This document shows positions 1-8,507 of a DNA stretch of 64,000 bases, piece by piece. The DNA comes from Streptomyces sp. NBC_00464. Its GTDB lineage: Bacteria; Actinomycetota; Actinomycetes; Streptomycetales; Streptomycetaceae. Positions within the stretch are counted from its first letter, which is position 1, and every line of letters starts with the position of its first letter. The translations under genes were made by a program, and so were the position numbers. The notes under the pieces were generated by a model. It was given only the letters and a program-made list of their open reading frames with translations. It was not told where the DNA came from and made no database searches. The stretch covers positions 8,088,001 to 8,152,000 of the forward strand of contig NZ_CP107899.1 in the NCBI RefSeq assembly GCF_036013915.1, read 5' to 3'.

Positions 1-1387
1 TCCGGACGCATTCCTGTGCTGTACGGGCCTCGGCGAAGCGCGGCGCGAGTCCGAGCAGTGTTTCCGTGCCCGAACGGAGACCGCTGTGCGCGTTCCCCTT
101 GCCCCGGGCCAAACCGTCGGTGTGCAGTACCAGCACATCACCGGGCAGCAGGTGCAATTCGTCCTGCTCGTAGGCGACTCCGGACGCCGCTCCGAGGAGC
201 ACTCCGTCCGGAGGGGGAACCGGCCGCCCGGTTCCGTTGCGGAAAAGCAGTGGAGCCGGGTGTCCGGCCTGCGCCCAGTCCAGCCTGCGGGTGGCGGGGT
301 CGAACCGGCAGCACACCGCGCTGCCCAGGGCGGGCTGGATGGATGTCTCGAGTAACTGGTTGAGGTGCCCCATCAACGCTCCGGGCTCGATCCCGGCCAC
401 CGCCATGCCCCGCAGCGCACCCAGGATCATCGCCATGGCGGAGGTGGCCTGGATGCCGTGACCGGTCAGATCACCGACCGTGAGCAGTGTCCGGCCGTCC
501 GGCAGCTCCATGGCGTCGTACCAGCCGCCGCCGATCAGGGCGCTCGAATCCGACGGCAGATAGTGGGCCGCGATGTCCAGCGATCCGGGCCCCTGGTCCG
601 GAAGGCTGAGCGAGCCTCGCCACGGGGGGAGTACGGCCTCCTGCAGTTCCACGGCCATGCGGCGTTCGGTCCTGGCGATGTGCTGCTGGCGGTGGAGTGA
701 TTCCTGGGTCCGGCGTACCACCTGCCGACTGCGGTGCAGCGCGCTGACATCGCGCAGGACCGCCCACATGGAAGCGGTGCAACCGTCCGCGTCGAGGACG
801 GGCTCACCCATCATGTGCAGGGTCCTGATCCGCCCGTCGGTGTGCACGATGCGGAACTCGCCGTCTATCGGCTTGCCGTCGACCAGGCAGTCCGTCACCA
901 GCGAGGTGAGCAGAGGCTGGTCCTCGGGTACGAGCACGGAGGGCAGGTCATCCAGCGAGAGCGGCCCTGTCTCGGGTGTGCGGCCGAAGATCTGGAGCAG
1001 TTCGTCGGACCAGCTCACCTCATCGGTCAGCAGGTTCCATTCGGCGCTGCCCACCCGGCCGATCAGTGATCCCGGCTGTTCGGCGGCGGGCGAATCCCGG
1101 TCGGCGAGCAGCGTCGCCCCGGCCGCGAGCTGCTCGGAGGCCTCCGACGGAAGGCCCTGCCTGAGCTGTCCCAGATGTGCGCCGAGGTCGTCGAGCTGGT
1201 GGACCGCCAGGTCGCACAGGGCGCGCTGCCAGCGCAGTTGCGGGTCGTCCTCGTCGACGAGGGCGGTGTCGCGCCGCACCGCGTCCACATCGCCGCGCAG
1301 CCGATGCGTCCGGTTGATCAATGCGTCAACCGCATCGCGCTCGGGCGGCTGGGGGGCGGGGTGGTCCGCGGACGGATGGGGCGGCAT
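1..1387 (-). CDS. PAS-domain SpoIIE/PP2C-type protein phosphatase (3' end cut by window)
   Basis: Predicted soluble serine phosphatase of the kind that dephosphorylates anti-sigma-factor antagonists. Reading leftward from ATG at 1387 gives 462 codons that run off the left edge without a stop. A polar helical N-terminus (about residues 1-95) is followed by a PAS-like domain (about 100-220, with WNLLTDEVSWSDEL). A short helical linker leads to a SpoIIE catalytic domain from about 235. There GGGWYD (about 284) and VGDLTGHG (about 303) supply the metal-binding aspartates expected of PP2C enzymes. No membrane segment is visible. The PAS domain suggests a small-molecule or redox input, which is inference. 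Little beyond the last strands of the phosphatase domain should be missing. Confidence 0.92.
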   Translation of the reverse strand, partial: MPPHPSADHPAPQPPERDAVDALINRTHRLRGDVDAVRRDTALVDEDDPQLRWQRALCDLAVHQLDDLGAHLGQLRQGLPSEASEQLAAGATLLADRDSPAAEQPGSLIGRVGSAEWNLLTDEVSWSDELLQIFGRTPETGPLSLDDLPSVLVPEDQPLLTSLVTDCLVDGKPIDGEFRIVHTDGRIRTLHMMGEPVLDADGCTASMWAVLRDVSALHRSRQVVRRTQESLHRQQHIARTERRMAVELQEAVLPPWRGSLSLPDQGPGSLDIAAHYLPSDSSALIGGGWYDAMELPDGRTLLTVGDLTGHGIQATSAMAMILGALRGMAVAGIEPGALMGHLNQLLETSIQPALGSAVCCRFDPATRRLDWAQAGHPAPLLFRNGTGRPVPPPDGVLLGAASGVAYEQDELHLLPGDVLVLHTDGLARGKGNAHSGLRSGTETLLGLAPRFAEARTAQECVR

Positions 1388-1732
1388 GTCGTACTCCGAT
1401 ACAGGCGCGGTACAACCAGGTCTGAGGGTGGACCGAATACGACTGTCGCACAGCCCGCAGGCGCCCGTAAGGGGTTTGGCAACACTCGACGCGTTCTTGC
1501 ATCCGGCATATGCCAGCGGCTGGCCGGAACCCTGATTCGTCGAACACCCTTTCTGAACGCGGGTGTTGATGCAAGTCATCCGGCGCCCCGCGCCTGATGT
1601 GCGCCCGCGCTCGCTCTTTCGCGCGGCGTCGACGGACTCCCATCGGGGCATATGCGGGCGGGAGCCCCCGCCGGGGCGGGGGCTCCGGAATTCCGTGGGC
1701 CGGGCCACCGGGGGCGATGGCGGCCCGCAGTG
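1388..1732. other. Non-coding gap between phosphatase and small secreted protein
   Basis: Holds the promoter region of the leftward phosphatase and the terminator of the leftward small secreted protein (hairpin at 1661-1686). Open frames crossing it have no recognisable domain or ribosome binding site. I see nothing else in it. Confidence 0.6.
1661..1686 (-). terminator. Rho-independent-type hairpin after the tendamistat-like gene
   Basis: Perfect 11-bp stem (GGAGCCCCCGC, loop CGGG, GCGGGGGCTCC) about 47 nt past the stop of the leftward gene at 1733. It has no T-run, as is common in Streptomyces. Confidence 0.7.
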
Positions 1733-2026
1733 TCAGCAGAGGGCGATTCGGCCGTACGAGCCCATCTTCCACTTCCATTCGAGGGTCTCGCCGGGGGAGG
1801 TGGTCCAGCACGACCGGTCGGGACCGTTGTTGATCACCAGCTGGATGTGCATGTTCCGGCCGCAGTTGTTCGTCGTCCAGGCCGTCTTGTTCTGCTTGAT
1901 GACGTCGCGCGCCACGCAGGCGGGCGCGGTGTCCCCGGCAGCAGCTGCCGGGCCGGCCGCGGTCATCGAGCAGGCGGCGATCATCGCGGTGGCCGCAAGG
2001 GTGGTCAGGGTGTTCTTCAGGTGCAT
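1733..2026 (-). CDS. Small secreted four-cysteine protein, tendamistat (alpha-amylase inhibitor)-like
   Basis: 97-residue precursor with a hydrophobic export signal (about residues 1-30) and a roughly 65-residue mature domain. Cysteines lie at 37, 55, 73 and 97. The 18-18-24 spacing and the C-terminal Cys resemble tendamistat-type inhibitors (16-18-28), which fold as a two-disulfide beta sandwich. The segments around NNCG, SPGE and the terminal ALC align by eye. The Trp-Arg-Tyr triad that tendamistat inserts into amylase is not kept; a lone Trp (W50) sits nearby, so amylase inhibition is uncertain. IAAC at 16-19 could instead be read as a lipobox. The gene is monocistronic with its own terminator. 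Confidence 0.75.
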   Translation of the reverse strand: MHLKNTLTTLAATAMIAACSMTAAGPAAAAGDTAPACVARDVIKQNKTAWTTNNCGRNMHIQLVINNGPDRSCWTTSPGETLEWKWKMGSYGRIALC

Positions 2027-2205
2027 GGCTCACGTTCCTCGGGAGGCCGGCTGCGATGCCGGGCACAGCGATCAACGAGCGTCGCGGCCCCACGTGACGG
2101 CTGGCCGGCGAGTGCTGTGAGGTTCGGGTGCGGCGCCCGGAAGCCTGGTGGCGGAGTGTTCGACGGGGTGGGAATGCTCCCGGGTGCGCCCGCGTTACAC
2201 GACCA

Positions 2206-2233
2206 GAACGAAAACGAATCCCGTTCCCATCAA
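2206..2233. promoter_or_regulatory. Possible Zur-type operator upstream of rpmG-rpmE2
   Basis: GAAAACG-AATCC-CGTTCCC is an imperfect inverted repeat. Its left arm matches the AAAA-rich half of actinobacterial Zur boxes (TGAAAATGATTTTCA type), but the right arm is degenerate. The idea rests mainly on context: zinc-free L33/L31 paralogues are classical Zur targets. Confidence 0.35.
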
Positions 2234-2268
2234 GGGTTCGGGATCGCTGGAGAAGTCCGGAGGTGCTC

Positions 2269-2433
2269 ATGGCCCGCAGTGAAACCCGTCCCGTCGTCAC
2301 CCTCCGCTCGACCGCCGGAACCGGTCAGAGCTATGTGACGCGGAAAAGCCGTCGCAACAACCCCGACCGCCTGGTCCTGCGCAAGTACGACCCCGCAGCC
2401 GGGCAGCACGTCCTGTTCCGCGAGGAACGCTGA
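2269..2433 (+). CDS. rpmG: 50S ribosomal protein L33, zinc-free (C-minus) paralogue
   Basis: 54-residue basic protein with the L33 fold signature ([28 protein letters not shown]). It lacks the two CxxC zinc knuckles of the housekeeping form, so it is the zinc-independent paralogue. Such copies replace the Zn-binding protein on the large subunit when zinc is scarce. The start at 2269 is preceded by GGAGG at a normal distance. It is followed by the zinc-free L31 gene 68 nt downstream, so the two probably form a zinc-starvation operon. Confidence 0.95.
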   Translation: MARSETRPVVTLRSTAGTGQSYVTRKSRRNNPDRLVLRKYDPAAGQHVLFREER

Positions 2434-2501
2434 CCGTAGCCCCGACCGACGCCGGGCGGCCTGCGCCGTCCGTCCGCTCTCGCACCAGGGAAGGAATGCC
2501 C

Positions 2502-2765
2502 ATGAAGTCCCGAATTCACCCCGTCTCCCGTCCGGTGGTCTTCCGTGACCGTGCCGCGGGGGCTGCCTTCCTCACCCGTTCCACCGCGCATTCCGATCAG
2601 CGGGTGACGTGGGAGGACGGCCGGAGTTATCCCGTCATCGATGTGGAGACCTCGTCGGCGAGTCACCCGTTCTACACGGGGACCCGGCAGGTGCTGGACA
2701 CGGCCGGCCGGATCGAGCAGTTCAACCGCCGTTACGGCGCCGAGGCCCCTGCCACCGGTGCGTGA
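2502..2765 (+). CDS. rpmE2: 50S ribosomal protein L31 type B (zinc-free)
   Basis: 87-residue L31 with the family core ([34 protein letters not shown]) and no cysteines, so it is the type B form. ATG codons occur at 2496 and 2502. AAGGA directly abuts the first but lies 6 nt before the second, so I choose 2502. Together with the upstream L33 paralogue it would free ribosomal zinc during zinc limitation. That role is established for the family and inferred here. Confidence 0.95.
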   Translation: MKSRIHPVSRPVVFRDRAAGAAFLTRSTAHSDQRVTWEDGRSYPVIDVETSSASHPFYTGTRQVLDTAGRIEQFNRRYGAEAPATGA

Positions 2766-2893
2766 CGCCGCATCGTCGGCCCGGCTGTCCGTGCCGTGGA
2801 TCACAGTTCGGGGTGCGGATTCCCGGGAACGGGACCGGATGATTTATCGTTCACCTATATGTGGATGACGCGCTGAGCGCCCACACCAGAGCC

Positions 2894-2926
2894 GCCCCGG
2901 CTGGATTCCCCCGATCCGGCCGGGGC
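2894..2926. terminator. Strong bidirectional hairpin between rpmE2 and the DUF1275 gene
   Basis: A 13-bp stem with one mismatch (GCCCCGGC-T-GGAT, 7-nt loop, ATCC-G-GCCGGGGC). It sits between convergent genes and can serve both. Confidence 0.8.
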
Positions 2927-2943
2927 TTCCCCTTGTCCGTGGC

Positions 2944-3633
2944 CTACGCCCGGGCCGCTGCCGTGACGGCCCTCCGTCCGGCAGTTTCGACGAACAGAGC
3001 GGCGGCCGCCAGACCCGCGGCGGACACGGCGCCCGAAGCAGGCCACAGACGCACCGTCAGCGCGGCCAGTGCCGCGCCCGCCACGACGGCGAGCAGCCGG
3101 CCGGCGACCCAGCCGTCATCGTGACGCCACGATGCCCGGGCGAGCCGTGCGACGAGAGAGGTCAGCGTTCCGGTGAAGTAGTTCGTGGGCGTGGCCCGGA
3201 CACGGCCCTGGATGCCCATCGCGAGTCCCATGACCACCAGCAACCCCAGCCGGTCCGCGTCCGACGTGATCAGGCCGCACGCCCACAGCGCCGCGCCCAG
3301 GCTGAGCAGCACCACCTCGATCAGCAGCATGACGGGCAGCCGCCACCACACCCGCTCCCCGGCCACCGCGCCCCAGGCCACCCCGCACCCGTACGAGACC
3401 AGCGCGGTGACCACACGCAGCGCGACTCCCTCCTCGCCGGCCCCCGCGGCCGCGGCGCCCAGCAGTACCAGGTTGCCCGTCATCACACCGGCGAAGACCT
3501 GGCCGACGCAGATGAAGACGAAGGCGTCCGCTGCTCCGGAGGCCGCAGACAGCAGCAGAAGCGCCGCATGGGCGCGGGAACCGTCCGTGGCATCGCGGCC
3601 GGCCGGTTCGGTGGATGCGCTGGGAGTCGGCAC
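2944..3633 (-). CDS. DUF1275 (YoaK-like) integral membrane protein
   Basis: 229 residues with six or so hydrophobic segments. The DUF1275 signature is clear: GAADAFVFICVGQVFAGVMTGN near the N-terminus and a central segment ending in PTNYFTGTLT. The molecular function of the family is unknown; transport has been suggested only by topology. GTG start at 3633 with GAGG just upstream. It lies downstream of the photolyase gene on the same strand, but about 120 nt separate them, so co-transcription is uncertain. Confidence 0.9.
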   Translation of the reverse strand: MPTPSASTEPAGRDATDGSRAHAALLLLSAASGAADAFVFICVGQVFAGVMTGNLVLLGAAAAGAGEEGVALRVVTALVSYGCGVAWGAVAGERVWWRLPVMLLIEVVLLSLGAALWACGLITSDADRLGLLVVMGLAMGIQGRVRATPTNYFTGTLTSLVARLARASWRHDDGWVAGRLLAVVAGAALAALTVRLWPASGAVSAAGLAAAALFVETAGRRAVTAAARA

Positions 3634-3755
3634 GTCAGCATCCTCGCCGCCGCCCCGGCCTGCCCGGCGGCGTTGTCCCCGGCGTGGCGCGGCGGACCCG
3701 GCGCCGGAGCATTCCTGTGGGAGCGGGCGGCACCGGCTCCGGAGCGCGGTGGCGC

Positions 3756-5129
3756 TCAGTCCAGGCCGCGTGCCCGCCTGAAGCGGGACAGCCCGTCGGC
3801 CAGCCCCACCACCGGCTCCGGATAGTCCGGCCGGTCACGCCCCGACCTCCGCAGCTTCCACGGCTCATGCACGGCGGACCCGGACACCTCCGCCAGCTCC
3901 GGCACCCAGCGGCGGACGTAGCTGCCGTCCGGGTCGTATCGCTTGGCCTGGATCACGGGGTTGAGTACCCGGTTGGGGCGGCTGTCCGTGCCGGTCCCGG
4001 CCATCCACTGCCAGTTCAGCTGATTGTTGGCGACATCGCCGTCGACGAGCAGGTCCAGGAAGTGCCGTGCGCCGATGCGCCAGTCCACGTACAGCGTCTT
4101 GGTCAGGAAGCCGGCGGTGAGCAGCCGTCCGCGGTTGTGCATCCAGCCCTCGTGGCGCAGCTGGCGCATCGCCGCGTCGACCACGGGGTAGCCGGTGCGT
4201 CCCTGCCGCCAGGCCTCGATGTCCTCGGCGGCATCCGTCTCGGAGCGCCAGTGGTCGTGCCGGGTGCGGTAGTCCTGCCGGGCCGCGGCGGGCCGGGCCG
4301 CGAGGACCTGGTGGTGGAACTCGCGCCAGCACAACTGCCGGACGAAGGCCTCGGCCCCGGCCCCTTCAACGGTGCGGGCCCGGTGGACGAGCTCGACGGG
4401 GGACAGGGTGCCGAAGTGCAGGTGCGGCGAGAGCCGGGACGTCGCGTCGCCGGACAGGTCGTCGTGACCCTCCTCGTACGCCGCGAGCCCGTGACGCCGC
4501 CATGCGGTGAACCGTGTGCGGGCCTGACGCTCCCCGCCCTCGGCCAGACCCTCCGACACCCCGGAGACCGCGCTGCGGGCGGGCACGGCTTCCGACCCCG
4601 GACCGTCCGGGACCCGCACGGCCCGGGGCGCGGCGAAGGTCTCGCGTACCCGCTGCGCGGACCAGCGCCTGAAGTACGGCGTGAACACGGCGAAGTGGTC
4701 CGAGGCCGCCGGCGTCACGGCGCCGGGCGCGACCGCGGTGACCACGCCGTCGTGGACGTGCAGCCGCTGCCCGCCGGACGCCAGCGCCGCGCGCAGCCGC
4801 TCCTCGCGACGACGGGCGTACGCGCTGACGCCGGCCGCGAGATGGACGTCCGCCGCACCCGTCTCGGAGACGATCCGCCCCACCTCCTCGGCGACATCGC
4901 CCGAACGGATCACCAGCCTGCCGCCCCGCTCACGCAGCCCGGCGTCGAGATCCCGCAGACAGTCGGCAAGGAACGCCAGGCGGTTCGGGGCGCCGAACCC
5001 GGCCGCCTCGATCGCGCTGTCACGGACGAACAGCGGCACGATCTCGTCCGAGGAAGCGAGCGCCGCCCGCAGTGGTGGATGGTCGTGCAGCCGGAGATCG
5101 GCAGTGAACAGGACGACCGCTACGGTCAT
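3756..5129 (-). CDS. phr: Deoxyribodipyrimidine photolyase (class I)
   Basis: 457-residue flavoprotein that repairs UV cyclobutane pyrimidine dimers with blue light. The N-terminal antenna-cofactor domain begins VAVVLFTADLRLHDH. The FAD-binding C-terminal half has TSRLSPHLHFG, the CWREFHHQ segment, the RTGYPVVDAAMRQL motif and NQLNWQWMAG. ATG at 5129 is preceded by AGGAG; longer readings lack homology. It lies 56 nt behind the SDR/DUF2867 gene on the same strand, a frequent pairing in Streptomyces, so the two are probably co-transcribed. Confidence 0.95.
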   Translation of the reverse strand: MTVAVVLFTADLRLHDHPPLRAALASSDEIVPLFVRDSAIEAAGFGAPNRLAFLADCLRDLDAGLRERGGRLVIRSGDVAEEVGRIVSETGAADVHLAAGVSAYARRREERLRAALASGGQRLHVHDGVVTAVAPGAVTPAASDHFAVFTPYFRRWSAQRVRETFAAPRAVRVPDGPGSEAVPARSAVSGVSEGLAEGGERQARTRFTAWRRHGLAAYEEGHDDLSGDATSRLSPHLHFGTLSPVELVHRARTVEGAGAEAFVRQLCWREFHHQVLAARPAAARQDYRTRHDHWRSETDAAEDIEAWRQGRTGYPVVDAAMRQLRHEGWMHNRGRLLTAGFLTKTLYVDWRIGARHFLDLLVDGDVANNQLNWQWMAGTGTDSRPNRVLNPVIQAKRYDPDGSYVRRWVPELAEVSGSAVHEPWKLRRSGRDRPDYPEPVVGLADGLSRFRRARGLD

Positions 5130-5185
5130 GGCGCAACTCCTGGGAGGCCGGGGACATGCCATGCTGCCGTCCGCGGGCGCACCGG

Positions 5186-6712
5186 TCAGGGCGACACCGT
5201 GGCGCTCGCCGGTTCGGGTGACGCCGAGCCCGCCGCCGTACGGGCGATGTTGCGGGCCATCCCCCCGAACACGACCGAGTGGAAGGGCCACACGCTCCAC
5301 CAGTACGCGTGGCCGAGCAGCCCGCGCGGATGGAACAGCGCCCGCTGGCGGTAGCGCGAGCGGCCCCGGCCGTCGGGCTCCGCGTACATCTCCAGCCAGG
5401 CCAGGCCCGGCAGCCGCATCTCGGCGCGCAGCCGCAGCAGGCGGCCCGGCTCGATCTCCTCGACGCGCCAGAAGTCCAGCGAGTCACCCACGCGCAGCCG
5501 GTCGGTGTCCCGCCGCCCGCGTCGCAGTCCCACGCCCCCCACCAGCCGGTCGAGCCACCCGCGTACCGCCCAGGCGAGCGGGAACGAATACCAGCCGTGA
5601 TCGCCGCCGATCCCCTCGACGACCCGCCACAGCGCCTCCGGGGACGCGTTGACGTCGAGTCCGCGCACATCCGTGTACAGGCTGCCGCCGGCCCAGTCGG
5701 GGTCCGTGGGCAGTGGGTCGCTGGGCACCCCGGGCACGGATGCGGAGGACCACCGGGTGGTGACCCGTGCCTCCCGGACCCGTTGCAGTGCCAGCCGCAG
5801 CGCCTTGTCGAGGCCGAACGGCTGCCCGGGGCCGTCGGGGACGTACCGTGCGATGTCGTGTTCCCGGCACACCACCTCGTACCGCAGCGACTCGGCGAGC
5901 GGGCGGGCGATCGAGCGCGGCACGGGGGTGACCAGGCCGATCCAGTGGCTGGACAGCCGCGGGGTGAGCATCGGAACGGGGAGGATCAGCCGGTGCGGAA
6001 GGTCGGCGACCTCCGCGTAGCGCTGCATCATGTCGCGGTAGGTGACGATGTCGGGCCCGCCGATGTCGAAGGTGCGGCTCACCTCCCGCTCCATCCGGGC
6101 GCTGCCCACCAGATAGCGCAGCACGTCCCGCACCGCGATCGGCTGGATCCGCGTGGACACCCAGCTGGGCGTCACCATGACGGGCAGCCGCTCCGTGAGA
6201 TAGCGCAGCATCTCGAAGGAGGCCGACCCGGATCCGATGATGACCGCGGCCCGCAGAGCGGTGGTCGGGACGCCGGAATCCAGCAGGATCCTGCCCACCT
6301 CGGCCCGCGACCGCAGGTGCGGTGACAGCTCCTGTTCGGGTACGTCGTTAGGAGTGAGGCCACCGAGGTAGACGATCCGGCCGACCCCCGCCGCATGCGC
6401 CTGCTCCCCGAAGACCGTGGCGGCCCTGCGGTCCGTCTCCTCGAAGCCGCCGCCGGCCGTCAGGGCGTGCACCAGGTAGTAGGCCACGTCGATGCCCCGC
6501 ATGGCCGGGGCGAGCGACTGTGCGTCGGTGACGTCGCCTCGGACGATCTCCACCTCGCCCGCCCACGGGTAGTCCCGCAGCTTCTCCGGGCTGCGGGCCA
6601 GGCAGCGCACCCGGTACCCCGCCGCCAGAAGTTCCGGGACCAGGCGCCCCCCGATGTAGCCGGTGGCGCCGGTGACCAGACAGTGAGGCTCATTCCCGCG
6701 GTCGCTCGTCAT
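5186..6712 (-). CDS. NAD(P)-binding SDR-type oxidoreductase with C-terminal DUF2867 domain
   Basis: 508 residues in two parts. Residues 1 to about 300 form an extended/atypical SDR Rossmann domain: LVTGATGYIGG at the nucleotide site, then TRIQPIAVRDV as in NmrA-like members. Residues about 345-495 are a DUF2867 domain, which resembles the START/SRPBCC fold. The substrate is unknown. ATG at 6712 has GGAGA upstream. It precedes phr in what looks like a two-gene operon, which suggests a role in light or oxidative stress (inference). Confidence 0.9.
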   Translation of the reverse strand: MTSDRGNEPHCLVTGATGYIGGRLVPELLAAGYRVRCLARSPEKLRDYPWAGEVEIVRGDVTDAQSLAPAMRGIDVAYYLVHALTAGGGFEETDRRAATVFGEQAHAAGVGRIVYLGGLTPNDVPEQELSPHLRSRAEVGRILLDSGVPTTALRAAVIIGSGSASFEMLRYLTERLPVMVTPSWVSTRIQPIAVRDVLRYLVGSARMEREVSRTFDIGGPDIVTYRDMMQRYAEVADLPHRLILPVPMLTPRLSSHWIGLVTPVPRSIARPLAESLRYEVVCREHDIARYVPDGPGQPFGLDKALRLALQRVREARVTTRWSSASVPGVPSDPLPTDPDWAGGSLYTDVRGLDVNASPEALWRVVEGIGGDHGWYSFPLAWAVRGWLDRLVGGVGLRRGRRDTDRLRVGDSLDFWRVEEIEPGRLLRLRAEMRLPGLAWLEMYAEPDGRGRSRYRQRALFHPRGLLGHAYWWSVWPFHSVVFGGMARNIARTAAGSASPEPASATVSP

Positions 6713-6860
6713 GAGATCTCCGCATCGGTTCGTCGTGCCGTGCCCGCCGGGCCGTTCGCGTGCCGGCCGCTGCGACCAGTCTGGCCCGCGTCCGCCCGCG
6801 TCGCATGCGCCGGTGCGGCGGGGCAGGTGTGCCGCGGCCGGTCGGGGGCACCTGTCGCCC

Positions 6861-7514
6861 ATGAACGCAGAGGCAGGAAGAGGCACGCGCAACGTGACAC
6901 GGCACAGGGCATGGGGCCATGTTCTGCTCCAGATCACCATCCTGGTGACGGCCTTCGTGGCCATGGTCGGATTCTCCGTCGTGCTGGCAAAGGTGACGCT
7001 CACACCGTCGCCCGCTTCGGAGGATCTCGTGACGTCGAATCTCCACCCGGGACGCTCGCTCCGGCAGTACGCCGAGGACTACACCTTCCTCGCAGCCTGC
7101 AAACAGGCCGGTGGCAATCTCGTGCTGGGCATGCCGTTCGGCGTGCTGCTGCCCGTTCTCGTGCCACGACGGCTGCGCATGGTCCGCATGGTCCTGCTGA
7201 CCGTCCTGGTCATCGTCGTGGTCGAACTGGTTCAGGGAGCGCTGGTCGCGGGGCGGGCCTTCGACATCGACGACGTCATACTCAACACGACGGGCGCGCT
7301 GCTCGGCTATCTGCTGCTGGGCCGGCGTCTGAGTCACCGCTACCACGTGCTCGCGGCCGAACCGGGGCGCAAGGCCGCCCCGGCCCGGACCCGGCGGCCG
7401 AAGCCCGCCCGCCCCCGGACCACGAAGCGGACCGGCCGGGTGACCGCGACCTGGACCCGGATGCGGCAGGGAGTGCGGGCCGGAGTCACCCGCAGACGAG
7501 TCCGCAAGGGATGA
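6861..7514 (+). CDS. VanZ-like membrane protein with long basic tail
   Basis: 217 residues. A hydrophobic N-terminal segment and three further membrane segments carry VanZ-family hallmarks (NLVLGMPFGVLLP, VELVQG, FDIDDVILNTTGALLGY). About 50 Arg/Lys/Pro-rich residues follow at the C-terminus. VanZ itself affects teicoplanin susceptibility, but most Streptomyces homologues are uncharacterised. The start is chosen at 6861 because it precedes the first membrane segment by a normal length. It is divergent from the SDR gene. The basic tail would lie in the cytoplasm and could contact nucleic acid or anionic lipid (inference). Confidence 0.85.
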   Translation: MNAEAGRGTRNVTRHRAWGHVLLQITILVTAFVAMVGFSVVLAKVTLTPSPASEDLVTSNLHPGRSLRQYAEDYTFLAACKQAGGNLVLGMPFGVLLPVLVPRRLRMVRMVLLTVLVIVVVELVQGALVAGRAFDIDDVILNTTGALLGYLLLGRRLSHRYHVLAAEPGRKAAPARTRRPKPARPRTTKRTGRVTATWTRMRQGVRAGVTRRRVRKG

Positions 7515-7683
7515 CCCGGAGACGGGGCCCGACGGATGGGCCCGACGGCGGGGCAGCCGACCGGAAGCCGGCCGGCCACTCGATCGGCCCGTGGCCGATT
7601 GCGGGTCCGCACGGGCGGTCCCAGCGTGGGGTGACGCCACAGCGTGCCGTAGGCGTACGGATCACCCGCCGAAGGGGAGCGAC

Positions 7684-8466
7684 ATGGCCGACGCGCAGTG
7701 GAGTCCGGGACGCCGTGCAGGGGACGCGGAGGAGTTCCTGCCGGTGCTGGACATCATCGAGCCGGCCCGCCAGCGCAGGCTCACCGTCCTGTTCCGTCTC
7801 CTGCTGCTGATCCCGCACTTCATCGTGCTGTTCTTCCTGGAGGTCGCGGCCTTCTTCACCGTCGTGTTCGGCTGGTTCGCAGCCCTTGTCCTGGGCCGGC
7901 TCCCCGAGCCCGTCTTCCGCTTCCTTGCGGCGACCCTCGCCTACCGCACGAGGGTCGCCGCAAGCGGCATGCTCCTCGTCGACAGCTATCCGCCCTTCAC
8001 CCTGACCCAGCCGCCGGACCACCCCGTCCGGATCGACGTCCGTCCGACAGGTCTCAACCGGCTGGCCGTCTTCTTCCGGCTGATCCTGGTGATTCCGGCC
8101 GCCATCGTGCAGAGCCTGGCCACCTACGGCTGGTACGCCCTGGCGATCGTGTGGTGGCTGATCACCCTGATCCTCGGACGCATGCCCCGTCCTCTCTTCG
8201 AAGCCACGGCGGCCACCCTCCGCTACGAGATGCGCGTCTCCGCGTACGTGTCGATGCTCAGCCCCGCCTACCCCAAGGGATTCTTCGGCGAGGACGCCCT
8301 CTCCGTACCGGAACAGCAGGGGCGCTCCGCGACCAGGCCTCTGGTCATGAGCACCGCGGGCAAGGCGCTGCTGGTCCTTTTCCTCGTCCTCGGTCTCATC
8401 GGCAGCATCACGACGTCCGTGACCCGTTCGTCGTCCGACGACACCGATTACCACATGCAGGCGTAA
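7684..8466 (+). CDS. DUF4389-repeat membrane protein
   Basis: 260 residues with two tandem DUF4389 modules (about 25-110 and 120-210). Each has an RLxxLFRLxLxIPxxIV start, a following membrane pair and a TLRYExRV-type end. A single membrane segment lies near the C-terminus (about 229-247). The function is unknown. ATG at 7684 has GGGGAG upstream. The gene stands 42 nt before the DinB gene on the same strand. Confidence 0.88.
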   Translation: MADAQWSPGRRAGDAEEFLPVLDIIEPARQRRLTVLFRLLLLIPHFIVLFFLEVAAFFTVVFGWFAALVLGRLPEPVFRFLAATLAYRTRVAASGMLLVDSYPPFTLTQPPDHPVRIDVRPTGLNRLAVFFRLILVIPAAIVQSLATYGWYALAIVWWLITLILGRMPRPLFEATAATLRYEMRVSAYVSMLSPAYPKGFFGEDALSVPEQQGRSATRPLVMSTAGKALLVLFLVLGLIGSITTSVTRSSSDDTDYHMQA

Positions 8467-8507
8467 AGGCCTCGTGCGAACCACCCGCCGACAGGCATGA
8501 TCACCCG

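Noticed and set aside
1326..2300. A long minus-strand frame spanning the phosphatase start and the small secreted gene
   Set aside because: It crosses two well-supported genes in another frame and a terminator; composition is not protein-like.
3615..5354. A 579-codon open frame on the plus strand opposite photolyase
   Set aside because: It is the antisense of phr and its neighbours, with Arg/Pro/Gly-rich composition, no domain and no ribosome site.
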